A stretch of DNA of 33,876 nucleotides from a virus. The notes under the pieces were generated by a model. It was not told the DNA's origin. It did no database searches and saw only the letters and a list, made by a program, of their open reading frames with translations. Shown here piece after piece: positions 1-5,625 of this stretch (position 1 is the stretch's first letter; the number at the start of each line of letters is the position of its first letter). Position numbers and translations under genes: made by a program. Where the stretch lies: the IMG/VR virus record IMGVR_UViG_3300046171_000085, positions 1 to 33,876 of that record, one strand, 5' to 3'.

Positions 1-15
1 TATCATTTTTTCCAT
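1..15 (-). CDS. First five codons of a small gene that continues at the other end of the window
   Basis: Reading leftward, an ATG at 15..13 follows an A-rich leader and gives M-E-K-M-I to the window edge. Joining base 1 to base 33876 keeps the frame and runs into the short open frame that ends at 33733. The joined product is 52 residues. This is the main evidence that the window is a circularly permuted complete genome cut inside this gene. Function is unknown. Confidence 0.6.
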
Positions 16-26
16 GTTGTTTTGTT

Positions 27-245
27 TTAAATTGTTGTTTTTTTTACATGAGAGTAATTTTGCGCCCCCCAATTTTTTAAAGTTTCTTTATAATTAAGAT
101 TAGCGCAAGCATTATCACAATGTGTTTTAGATATATTAAAATTTTCAGAGGTTAATTTGTTCTCTCTATTATCAAATATACCTGTATTAAAATTAAAGAA
201 TATTTTAAAATGACTATCTATCTTATAAATTGTATATACTTTCAT
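27..245 (-). CDS. Small unknown protein, 72 aa
   Basis: A 72-residue frame starting MKVYTIYKID with an A-rich leader. It follows the 48-residue gene by a few bases and precedes the origin-spanning gene, so the three form one short leftward operon. It contains two cysteines in a C-D-N-A-C arrangement near residues 43-47 and no membrane segment. Its first codons match those of the upstream neighbour (both begin MKVY), which may reflect duplication of the start region only. I do not recognise the family. Confidence 0.6.
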   Translation of the reverse strand: MKVYTIYKIDSHFKIFFNFNTGIFDNRENKLTSENFNISKTHCDNACANLNYKETLKNWGAQNYSHVKKTTI

Positions 246-251
246 GTTTTT

Positions 252-398
252 TTATTTTAAATTATTATTTATTAAATTTAATTTTATATATTTTAATGTG
301 TACCAAAATAAAAAATAATAAATACTTTTTTTATTATTCCATCTTTTGGATTTATATAATTTTAAAGCGGAATTTATATTTTTAAAATATACTTTCAT
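252..398 (-). CDS. Small basic unknown protein, 48 aa
   Basis: A lysine- and asparagine-rich 48-residue frame beginning MKVYF, with the ATG at 398 after AAAACAAA. It lies directly downstream of the hairpin ending the structured RNA at 432-581, and no separate TAnnTTTG box was found in between, so expression may depend on read-through. Composition is very AT-driven (many K, N, I, Y), so coding status is only moderately supported by its position in a compact gene series. Confidence 0.4.
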   Translation of the reverse strand: MKVYFKNINSALKLYKSKRWNNKKSIYYFLFWYTLKYIKLNLINNNLK

Positions 399-431
399 TT
401 TGTTTTGTTTTTAAGTTAATATTATTTATAC

Positions 432-581
432 CACCAAAACCCCGCATAAATAAATATGCGAGGTTTTTGGTAATTTCTTACAATTTTTGCCTGCGAATCT
501 TTGCACCCGTATCTTAGCCAGTTATGCGCAAATTTTCCAGAGAGTAGGTTTTTTCCTCCCAAATACCCTTTAAAGATATCT
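432..581 (-). ncRNA. Structured non-coding RNA with its own promoter and terminator
   Basis: A perfect Bacteroidota-type promoter (586-615) fires into about 150 nt that contain no ATG on the leftward strand before the hairpin at 433-471. Three hairpins can be drawn: GGGAGG with CCT-A-CTC around A6 (542-560), TTTGCGC with GTGCAAA around a 19-nt loop (500-532), and the terminator. It does not resemble a tRNA, tmRNA or a CRISPR repeat that I can recognise. It could instead be a long 5' leader with an attenuator for the tiny genes at 398 and 245. The existence of a transcript is inference; the promoter and hairpins are seen. Confidence 0.55.
433..471 (-). terminator. Strong hairpin terminator, probably bidirectional
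   Basis: Inverted repeat with a core of CCTCGCATA paired to TATGCGGGG (one mismatch) around a 6-nt A/T loop, extended by ACCAAAA on one side and TTTTGGT on the other. The A-run and T-run flanking the GC core give an intrinsic terminator shape in both directions. Read leftwards, it closes the structured RNA that starts near 581. Confidence 0.7.
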
Positions 582-585
582 AAAG

Positions 586-615
586 CAAATATACAACACT
601 TTTTTAAATAACAAA
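586..615 (-). promoter_or_regulatory. Bacteroidota-type promoter (TTTG-18-TATATTTG)
   Basis: On the leftward strand, a -33 TTTG (615..612) is followed by 18 nt and then TATATTTG (593..586), an exact match to the TAnnTTTG -7 box. The expected start is near 579-581. An A9 tract lies just upstream of the -33 element and could act as an UP-like element. Confidence 0.75.
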
Positions 616-748
616 CAAAAATATATTTTTTTTTGTGAATTATTGTTATTTATACTTATTCTAAATAAGTATTAATAAATAATAAATGAACGTGCACACG
701 TCTACAAAAAATAATTGAATAAAGCAAACAAAAATTAATTTTTTTTTG
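612..748 (+). repeat. 24-nt direct repeat, two copies (612-635 and 725-748)
   Basis: CAAACAAAAAT, two variable bases, then a T-tract and G occurs twice with 22 of 24 positions identical. The left copy supplies the -33 element and A-tract of the promoter at 586-615. The right copy has the same TTTG, but TGTAGACG stands where a -7 box would be, so it may be a decayed or regulatory duplicate. Confidence 0.6.
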
Positions 749-842
749 CGCTGGTTCGTTCGTATTATTGCCCTATGAATTTAAACAATACCAAACAAAT
801 AAAAAGTGTTAAAGTTTCTTATTTATATTTATTCCAAATAAG
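646..842 (+). repeat. 24-nt direct repeat, two copies (646-669 and 819-842)
   Basis: TTATTTATAYTTATTCYAAATAAG occurs twice with 22 of 24 identities, each downstream (plus sense) of a copy of the 612/725 repeat. Each copy is itself partly inverted (CTTATTT ... AAATAAG). A shorter relative, TTATTTATATTTATT, occurs at about 1149-1163. The 600-860 stretch otherwise has no gene; it reads as a duplicated regulatory or origin-like module. Confidence 0.55.
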
Positions 843-859
843 CAAACAAGAAGCCACCC

Positions 860-962
860 CCACCCCCTCATATTAAACGCCCCATAATATTAAACATAGG
901 CCACCCCATCATATTAAACAAAAAAGGGGATACGTTTTATCCGCACCCCCCTTATGTTAAAC
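860..962 (-). repeat. Cluster of four GTTTAAYATG elements with G-runs
   Basis: Leftward copies begin at 962, 919, 895 and 878, each followed by AAGGGGG, ATGGGG or AGGGGG. The cluster directly follows the stop codon of the gene at 968-1123. Three of the four G-runs have no nearby C-run partner, unlike other loci. The G-runs at 851-915 are close enough to permit a four-run G-quadruplex in the transcript, with the motif in the loops; this is inference. Confidence 0.6.
920..950 (-). terminator. Intrinsic terminator after the small-gene cluster
   Basis: Leftward: GGGGGTGCG, loop GATAAAA, CGTATCCCC, then TTTTTT (six A on the plus strand at 920-925). The nine-pair stem includes two G-U pairs. It ends the 2221-968 transcription unit. 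A GTTTAACATA element sits immediately before the stem and a GTTTAATATG immediately after the U-run. Confidence 0.75.
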
Positions 963-967
963 AGAAA

Positions 968-1123
968 TTATTTTCTTTCGTGATTAATTTTTCTGCCAAC
1001 ATCAATCACATTTTCAGCCTCAGCTATTGATAAATCATAGTACTCTGCAAACCTCGAGGTACTTATAAAGTTATTAAACCAATCGAGATACATTTCTTCG
1101 TACATTTGTTTTGTTCGTCCCAT
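968..1123 (-). CDS. Small unknown phage protein, 51 aa
   Basis: The frame begins MGRTKQMYEEMYLDWFNNF and ends KINHERK. The middle part (W-x-N-N-F, then R-F-A-E-Y-Y, then a helix with repeated acidic residues) resembles short proteins that I have seen in phages and plasmids of Bacteroidota, where the tyrosine-rich stretch reads like a single helix-turn-helix half. It starts one base after the stop of the gene upstream (TAAGATG), so the two are coupled. Last gene of the 2221-968 cluster. Function unknown. Confidence 0.65.
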   Translation of the reverse strand: MGRTKQMYEEMYLDWFNNFISTSRFAEYYDLSIAEAENVIDVGRKINHERK

Positions 1124-1124
1124 C

Positions 1125-1277
1125 TTATTTATTGTTTAGTAAATAGTTATTTATATTTATTATATCACTGATTAATTCTTTTTTAGTTTTATATGCTAAA
1201 TTAATATAATCTTGTTTGCTCTCAAATTCATCCTGTGAATGTGTTAAAATCTTATCTATTAAATCTTTTCTGTTCAT
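1125..1277 (-). CDS. Small unknown protein, 50 aa
   Basis: Begins MNRKDLIDKILTHSQDEF and ends YLLNNK; mostly helical composition with alternating charged residues. The ATG at 1277 follows the stop of the next gene upstream by two bases, and its own stop is one base from the start of the next gene. This tight spacing on both sides is the main reason to accept it. No motif recognised. Confidence 0.6.
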   Translation of the reverse strand: MNRKDLIDKILTHSQDEFESKQDYINLAYKTKKELISDIININNYLLNNK

Positions 1278-1279
1278 AA

Positions 1280-1480
1280 TTAAAATATTTTTATTCCGTT
1301 ATTTATTTCTTTTTTTATTACCTCGACAAGTCTAAAAGTGTCAAAGTGCTTCCTAAACTGCCCTAGGTCGTTTGTAAGGCGATAACTAATTATTTTGTTA
1401 TCTTGGCCTACATTAAACAAAATAAAGTCTTTACGGCTATTGTGGATGCGTGTAGCATCAAATATATTTATTGTGTACAT
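1280..1480 (-). CDS. Small unknown protein, 66 aa
   Basis: Begins MYTINIFDATRI. Start overlaps the stop of the preceding gene as TAATG. It shares a short pattern with its upstream neighbour (an I-N-D/F-D-A-T/L-H-A-T stretch near the N-terminus), so the pair may be diverged duplicates. No membrane segment and no known domain seen. Confidence 0.7.
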   Translation of the reverse strand: MYTINIFDATRIHNSRKDFILFNVGQDNKIISYRLTNDLGQFRKHFDTFRLVEVIKKEINNGIKIF

Positions 1481-1674
1481 TATAATTGTTTTATGTAGTT
1501 TATAGTTTGTTGTTTTATGTGTTCTAAGGTTTCATCGTCTATCCATTGGAGGAAGTCAAAACTGCTAAATATAATTGTTAAATCATCTCCATTTTCATCC
1601 GTACCACTTATAAATAATTCATTATCTTTTGTGGCGTGTAGCGTGTTTATGTCGTTTATTCTTGTATATTCCAT
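1480..1674 (-). CDS. Small acidic unknown protein, 64 aa
   Basis: Begins MEYTRINDINTLHATKDNEL and is rich in D and E. It is translationally coupled to the next gene through TAATG. The N-terminal pattern resembles the 66-residue neighbour downstream, suggesting a local duplication. Small acidic proteins of early phage regions are often inhibitors of host enzymes or DNA mimics, but nothing here shows that directly. Confidence 0.7.
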   Translation of the reverse strand: MEYTRINDINTLHATKDNELFISGTDENGDDLTIIFSSFDFLQWIDDETLEHIKQQTINYIKQL

Positions 1675-1675
1675 T

Positions 1676-2035
1676 TTATTGTATTTTAAATAATTCTAAA
1701 TATTCGTTAAATAATTCTTCTAAATCGTCCTTTGCTTGATAGAGTTTTTCTTGCTCTATATTTTGCATCAATATAGTGGCCAAAGTTTCACTATTTAAGT
1801 TTTCAGCCTCATATCCCATATTTGAGGCCAAACCTAAAGACTCCGACAAACTTATATCGTTATCCATAAGGTACTCCATAGCCACCCTATAATAAATACA
1901 TTCTATTAAAAAAGTAGCCTCAATCAAGTCATTAAAATATTCGTCAAAATCATTTTGTTCCGTTTCAGGAAATGTATCTATCTCTAATTTATATCTTGTT
2001 TCTAAGTCAAAAAACTTTTCTTCTATTGGCGTCAT
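1676..2035 (-). CDS. Acidic helical unknown protein, 119 aa
   Basis: The longest gene of the 2221-968 cluster. It is strongly acidic throughout (runs such as DDLEELFNEYLELF near the C-terminus) and predicted by eye to be almost all helix. No catalytic motif or cysteine cluster is visible. An anti-host or DNA-mimic role is possible from the charge and location but is only a guess. Start ATG at 2035 follows an A/T-rich leader. Confidence 0.75.
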   Translation of the reverse strand: MTPIEEKFFDLETRYKLEIDTFPETEQNDFDEYFNDLIEATFLIECIYYRVAMEYLMDNDISLSESLGLASNMGYEAENLNSETLATILMQNIEQEKLYQAKDDLEELFNEYLELFKIQ

Positions 2036-2047
2036 AATTATATTTTT

Positions 2048-2221
2048 TTATTTGTTTGATTTTCTTTGAGATACATACACATCATGTCCCATTAATTTAT
2101 ATTCGTTTATTAAACGTCTAACTTCTTTTTTATACTCTGAGAAAGTATTGAAGTTATCCCTTTCAACAGAGTCCCAAGTTTCTACTCCGTACTGCGTTTT
2201 TGTGTTTAAGTATTTTATCAT
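2048..2221 (-). CDS. Small basic unknown protein, 57 aa
   Basis: Begins MIKYLNTKTQYGVETWDSV and ends SQRKSNK. First gene behind the leftward promoter at 2252-2259. The pattern (short strand, TWDSVE, then a helix K-K-E-V-R-R-L-I-N-E-Y-K and a terminal strand) resembles small orphan phage proteins of Bacteroidota. Function unknown. Confidence 0.65.
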   Translation of the reverse strand: MIKYLNTKTQYGVETWDSVERDNFNTFSEYKKEVRRLINEYKLMGHDVYVSQRKSNK

Positions 2222-2251
2222 AATTATATTGTTTTATTGTTATTAATAGCA

Positions 2252-2259
2252 CAAACATA
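2252..2259 (-). promoter_or_regulatory. Leftward promoter -7 box TATGTTTG
   Basis: TATGTTTG matches the TAnnTTTG box and lies about 30 bases before the start codon at 2221. The -33 region is only a T-run. The start site would be near 2246. It heads the six-gene unit 2221-968 and is divergent from the rightward promoter at 2405-2412. Confidence 0.65.
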
Positions 2260-2288
2260 CGAGCCATAATTCAATAAAAAAAACTATT

Positions 2289-2323
2289 TCGATAAACTAC
2301 ACAATTAATCGTTAAGTTACACA
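2289..2323 (+). promoter_or_regulatory. Two direct 15-nt repeats 20 bp apart, operator-like
   Basis: TCGATAAACTACACA at 2289-2303 and TCGTTAAGTTACACA at 2309-2323 agree at 12 of 15 positions with starts 20 bp apart, two turns of the helix. They lie between the divergent promoters at 2259 and 2405, just upstream of the leftward -7 box, as expected for a regulator binding site. The binding protein is not identified. Confidence 0.45.
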
Positions 2324-2404
2324 TATCTTCTTATTACAAAAAATATATTTAATACGCAAGACTTTTTTGCTGATTTTTTTCTATCCATAACATAGGCTTC
2401 GATT

Positions 2405-2412
2405 TATATTTG
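2405..2412 (+). promoter_or_regulatory. Rightward promoter -7 box TATATTTG, leaderless gene
   Basis: TATATTTG is an exact -7 match. It ends four bases before an ATG at 2417. Because transcription in Bacteroidota starts a few bases after this box, the mRNA would begin at or next to the start codon. The -33 region is weak. Confidence 0.55.
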
Positions 2413-2416
2413 TACC

Positions 2417-2536
2417 ATGTTTAGAATTATAAGAAACATATTAACCACTTTGCTCAAAATGATAGTTTTTTATGCGGTCATATTTTTGACCTTATTAATT
2501 AGCTATCTGATTTTCGGTTATCATTTTAACCACTAA
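2417..2536 (+). CDS. 39-aa single-pass membrane peptide on the opposite strand
   Basis: The only well-supported rightward gene. Begins MFRIIRNILTTLLKMIVFYA and ends IFGYHFNH. Positively charged residues (R3, R6, K15) precede a hydrophobic stretch of about 20 residues (I16-F33), so one membrane segment with the N-terminus inside is likely. It has its own TATATTTG box and would be read from a leaderless mRNA. It ends just before the GTTTAAYATG hairpin cluster shared with the convergent terminase gene. A membrane role such as superinfection exclusion or lysis timing is possible but unproven. Confidence 0.5.
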   Translation: MFRIIRNILTTLLKMIVFYAVIFLTLLISYLIFGYHFNH

Positions 2537-2540
2537 CCAA

Positions 2541-2625
2541 GATACCCCCATCATATTAAACATGGTGGGGGTATCATATTAAACACAGGGGGGTATCATA
2601 TTAAACATACCCCCTCATGTTAAAC
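2541..2625 (-). terminator. Four GTTTAAYATG elements forming hairpins between convergent genes
   Basis: Leftward copies begin at 2625, 2606, 2584 and 2561. GGGGGTAT, then GTTTAATATG as loop, then ATACCCCC forms one perfect hairpin (about 2592-2617). GATACCCCC and GGGGGTATC flank another copy (2541-2575). No long U-run follows, so termination would rely on the stems or a factor. The cluster begins three bases after the terminase stop and serves both it and the rightward gene. Confidence 0.6.
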
Positions 2626-2628
2626 GTC

Positions 2629-3843
2629 TTACCTAATTACATACTTTCCAGAGTTCACACCTTGAAGTAAATACATAAGCGAGTACCTAATCGCATCAAT
2701 GTAGTGGTTGAACTTATCAACTGGACGTTGGTTTCTTTCGTGCCAAACATAGTTGTTTATCTCTCTGATAATACCCTCAGAGTTCCTGTCTACTATTATC
2801 TGGTAATCTTGCATTAGGGCAATCCCTGAGAGGATTGACCCTTTCTTCTTTATTGTAGGTCTTATGTTAAGACCCATATTCTTAAGCTCTGATATAAGTC
2901 TTGGCTCTGCTGAGTCACAGATAATCAAATCTGTGCCACACTCAGTCTTGTTTCTGTAGGCTATGTCTGAAGTAGATAGGTTTGTCTTTCCGTATATCTG
3001 CTTCACATAAACACTTCTGGTGTCCTTATCCACAGCCACCTTTACTAAACTGGTTATGTCTGTAGAGAATCCAAAATCCTGTCCGTAACACATAAGTTCT
3101 GTCTGTACGAAGTGTCCTACCTTCCAGTTAGTTATTATAGTTCCTTCTGCCTTGTTTAGCCAGCCACCAAGTATCTGATGCTCGAACTTAACTATATCAC
3201 GCCTTTTAAGGTCGTATAACTGCTCTAAATAACTTTTTGATAGATTATCCTTATTATCTTCAAAAGTCGTGTGTATGTACGTTACATCGCCTTTAGAGGC
3301 GTTTGTACCAGCTTTCACGTTAGGGTACATAAAGAACCTCTGATATATCCAATGCTCTTTAGTTGTTGGATTCAGTATTAATATAACCCTGTTGGCTTTG
3401 GTGTTAGAACGTATGGAGAAGTCAATCTTACTAAAGGTGTCCTCGTCCACCAGCTCTTCTGCCTCGTCCAGAACAAAGGTCGTAACGCCACTAAGAGACT
3501 TCAGGGCGGCTGTTTGGTTACCAGATGATGTCCTGATACCTTTAAAGATAATAGAGCTTCCTGTGGTTAGATTTATAATCTCATCCTTTGTTATCCTAAA
3601 GTCTGACTCAACTCCCATAAGTTCAATCTTCTCAATGAACTCTGGTATAATAGATGCGGCAGCAGAGGTTAATGTAAAACGAGTAAACAGGACTTTGTGT
3701 CCTGCCTCGTATGTTAGGTTAAGTAAGAATACATTTACGCCAAAAGACTTACCAGAACCACGACCCCCTGTAACAACAAAATACCTCGATTTGTCAGTAA
3801 AAAGAGGTACATACTTGTCATTTAATTGTATTGAGTTTTTCAT
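2629..3843 (-). CDS. terL: Terminase large subunit (ATPase-nuclease motor)
   Basis: A 404-residue protein of the PBSX-type terminase family (Terminase_3), which cuts concatemeric DNA and pumps it into the prohead. The Walker A is G-G-R-G-S-G-K-S near residues 26-33 and the Walker B is FVLDEAEE near 124-131. The C-terminal half carries the RNase H-like nuclease: D(F/G)F near 246-248, ICDSAEP near 310-316, and a DKFNHYIDAIRY end (D379 to Y390). Its start overlaps the end of the small subunit by four bases (ATGA). Length is normal. Lies at the end of the replication/packaging operon, far from the portal gene. Confidence 0.93.
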   Translation of the reverse strand: MKNSIQLNDKYVPLFTDKSRYFVVTGGRGSGKSFGVNVFLLNLTYEAGHKVLFTRFTLTSAAASIIPEFIEKIELMGVESDFRITKDEIINLTTGSSIIFKGIRTSSGNQTAALKSLSGVTTFVLDEAEELVDEDTFSKIDFSIRSNTKANRVILILNPTTKEHWIYQRFFMYPNVKAGTNASKGDVTYIHTTFEDNKDNLSKSYLEQLYDLKRRDIVKFEHQILGGWLNKAEGTIITNWKVGHFVQTELMCYGQDFGFSTDITSLVKVAVDKDTRSVYVKQIYGKTNLSTSDIAYRNKTECGTDLIICDSAEPRLISELKNMGLNIRPTIKKKGSILSGIALMQDYQIIVDRNSEGIIREINNYVWHERNQRPVDKFNHYIDAIRYSLMYLLQGVNSGKYVIR

Positions 3844-4232
3844 TCCTCTGTCTCTATGTCAATAGTATTATCAATCTGAGGCTGTTGATTATTCATAACA
3901 AAGTTAATTGTAGGCGCAGACTTGGCTTTCTTCTTGCTGTCTGAGTTTATACTGTCTGATGGCTTACCATAAGCATACTCCATAAGTAACTTCATCTGGT
4001 TAAAGTTCTTCTTGGCTAGTTCTGCCATGTGTATAAAAGCATCCTTCTCACTGCCGAATACTTCTTTCATAGCTGAAACGGCATAGGAAGCTATCCTGTC
4101 TTTCTTAGCCTTTGTAGTTCTAGCAGGCTTAATCATCTTGTCCTTTGTAGATATAGGCTTTGGTGCTAACCTCTTATTATACTTCCTGCCATCGTTCTTA
4201 GAGGTCTCCTCTGATTTCTTATGTCTACTCAT
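3840..4232 (-). CDS. terS: Terminase small subunit (DNA-recognition)
   Basis: A 130-residue basic protein, N-terminal third rich in K and R, then a helical segment with E-V-F-G-S-E-K-D-A-F and L-M-E-Y-A-Y-G-K-P-S-D, and an acidic tail. The MEYAYGKP pattern is typical of terminase small subunits in Bacteroidota phages. It directly precedes and overlaps terL. The start carries the leader TTGTTATAATATTATG, shared with three other virion-block genes. A canonical N-terminal HTH is not obvious, so the call relies on this pattern and position. Confidence 0.75.
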   Translation of the reverse strand: MSRHKKSEETSKNDGRKYNKRLAPKPISTKDKMIKPARTTKAKKDRIASYAVSAMKEVFGSEKDAFIHMAELAKKNFNQMKLLMEYAYGKPSDSINSDSKKKAKSAPTINFVMNNQQPQIDNTIDIETEE

Positions 4233-4246
4233 AATATTATAACAAT

Positions 4247-4450
4247 TTACTTATTGTTTTGTTTATTGTATAGTTTGATGTAAACATCTCTAACGGCCTG
4301 ATGAATAGTTCTTTTGGTGTGAGTCTCGTCAAGCAAGGCACTTTGATGAGCCTTGCTGACTTCGACCTGATAAGTCTGATTATCTTTTGTAACAGGGTAT
4401 ATCTTATAGCCCTCTTTAAAACACCACTTTATTATTTCTTGAGATAACAT
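4247..4450 (-). CDS. Small unknown protein, 67 aa
   Basis: Starting at ATG 4450 (MLSQEIIKWCF), one base after the stop of the gene upstream; an in-frame TTG at 4468 would add six residues but is less likely. Contains a W-C-F-K-E-G-Y stretch and a C-terminal K-R-T-I-H-Q-A-V-R-D-V-Y helix. No known domain. Sits immediately upstream of terS. Confidence 0.65.
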   Translation of the reverse strand: MLSQEIIKWCFKEGYKIYPVTKDNQTYQVEVSKAHQSALLDETHTKRTIHQAVRDVYIKLYNKQNNK

Positions 4451-4451
4451 A

Positions 4452-4598
4452 TCATTCTTCTTCTTCAAGGTGATAACCAGTTTTATCTTGTATTACTTTA
4501 ATCTCTCCCTCAATCTTCTTAGTAAGTATGAATAGCTGAGAAACAACTTTCTCTAATCTACCTATTCTTTGTTGCTGTGTTAGTTTTTTAAGTCTCAT
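4452..4598 (-). CDS. Small coiled-coil protein, 48 aa
   Basis: Starting at ATG 4598 (MRLKKLTQQQRIGRL), whose first bases overlap the stop of the gene upstream as ATGA. Residues 8-40 show a heptad-like hydrophobic pattern (I, L, V, L, I, I), and the end is four consecutive glutamates. A longer frame reading to 4730 exists but would overlap the membrane protein gene, so the short form is preferred. Its position next to a two-segment membrane protein recalls spanin or holin accessory pairs but no function can be assigned. Confidence 0.6.
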   Translation of the reverse strand: MRLKKLTQQQRIGRLEKVVSQLFILTKKIEGEIKVIQDKTGYHLEEEE

Positions 4599-4849
4599 AA
4601 TATTAAGTGTGTTATCCAAGCTATAAGCCCATTTATATTTAATGCCACCAAGTTCCACTGTTTTCTGGAGGCAGTCTGTATCATTACAAGTGTAAAGCCT
4701 ATTATGTATAGTTCTGGCTTTATAGTCCACTGTGCGGCTATTAAAAAGCCGCTACCCATGTAACCTACCCTTGATGCAAACTTCTGGTATGAAGTTAGCT
4801 TATTGGTGTATTGTAGTGCCTTAAGCATCTTTTTATTTACTTTAATCAT
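4595..4849 (-). CDS. Small membrane protein, 84 aa
   Basis: Two hydrophobic segments (about residues 30-55 and 66-83) separated by a short basic turn (T-A-S-R-K-Q-W), after a basic N-terminal 25 residues. Likely a two-pass inner-membrane protein. It is coupled (ATGA) to the coiled-coil gene downstream. It could be an alternative holin or exclusion protein, but a separate three-segment holin lies at 13225-13701. No family recognised. Confidence 0.65.
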   Translation of the reverse strand: MIKVNKKMLKALQYTNKLTSYQKFASRVGYMGSGFLIAAQWTIKPELYIIGFTLVMIQTASRKQWNLVALNINGLIAWITHLIL

Positions 4850-4855
4850 AGTAGT

Positions 4856-5390
4856 CTATTTTAAAAAAGGATTAGATACCGCTCTTCTTATTACGGCAGG
4901 CTCTACCTTTACTGGGGCAGTTCTTAGTGTTTTAGCTTGCATCATCTTATCATAAGGCTCAAGTCTTGTATTTATAAAATCATTTATTGACTCAATATCC
5001 CACTCCTTAACAATACCTGTAATACTATCTATCAATTTTTGACTAATATAGCTTAAGTTGTCTATAGCCCTTGACTCTGCTTCAGCCTGCATTATAGCTT
5101 TTTTTGTGTCTAACTCAATCTCTTGTATAGGAAGAGAAAAATCCTTAATAACCCTGTTGAATATAACCTTGTCCTTTATTTCAACAGAATAAATAGTCCT
5201 GCAGTGATACAAGACAGAAGCGTGCCCTACCCCTATGTGAGCTCCTATCTGCTCAAAAGTATATCCCATTTCTCTTGCCAATGCAGAATAAACCTTTTCT
5301 CGCATAAACATATTCTCTTTGTCTTATGCGCTGCTTGATGTCAAATTTATAATATTCGTTAAGTTTGTCTGTTAAATCTTGTAGTGTCAT
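4856..5390 (-). pseudogene. DnaA domain IV-like protein, split by one extra base
   Basis: Frame one starts at ATG 5390 (MTLQDLTDKLNEYYKFDIKQ) and reaches R-Q-R-E-Y-V-Y-A-R-K; frame two continues V-Y-S-A-L-A-R-E-M-G-Y-T-F-E-Q-I-G-A-H-I-G-V-G-H-A-S-V-L-Y-H. Together this matches the C-terminal helix-turn-helix of DnaA, where R-D-H-S-T-V-L-H binds the DnaA box. Removing one A from the A4 run at 5298..5295 restores a single 177-residue frame. The C-terminal half (about 110 residues) is helical and unlike DnaA, and there is no ATPase domain. It probably binds replication-origin DNA. The break may be a sequencing error. Confidence 0.7.
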
Positions 5391-5400
5391 TGTTTTGTTT

Positions 5401-5625
5401 TTATTTTTCTATTCCTTTATTTAATTCAGATAGGACTGCCTGAATTGTGTTTGTCTTGGCAAATTCTATGGCTTGCCTCATGCCATCACACTGTTCGTAT
5501 AAATCATCCTGTTCAAATCCCAGAACAACCTCCTCCAGCTCCTCAATGGTCTCCCCTTGAGATATACTGTACAAAGTTAACAAGTAATACGAGTAAACTA
5601 TGTCTTGTTGTGAGTCATTATACAT
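5401..5625 (-). CDS. Small acidic unknown protein, 74 aa
   Basis: Begins MYNDSQQDIVYSYYLL; rich in E, Q and D. It overlaps the end of the exonuclease gene by eight bases and precedes the DnaA-like gene by ten, so it belongs to the same operon. All-helical appearance with no catalytic motif. Function unknown. Confidence 0.7.
   Translation of the reverse strand: MYNDSQQDIVYSYYLLTLYSISQGETIEELEEVVLGFEQDDLYEQCDGMRQAIEFAKTNTIQAVLSELNKGIEK

Noticed and set aside
432-581. Possible tRNA or tRNA-derived attachment site in the leftward RNA
   Set aside because: No cloverleaf, T-loop TTCRA or CCA-proximal stem can be drawn, and there is no integrase gene in the window.
775-876. 33-codon rightward frame with a near -7 box (TATTATTG) four bases before the ATG
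   Set aside because: The box has a mismatch in its core and the frame runs through repeats and ends inside a GTTTAAYATG element; composition is not protein-like. It remains possible as a leaderless peptide gene.
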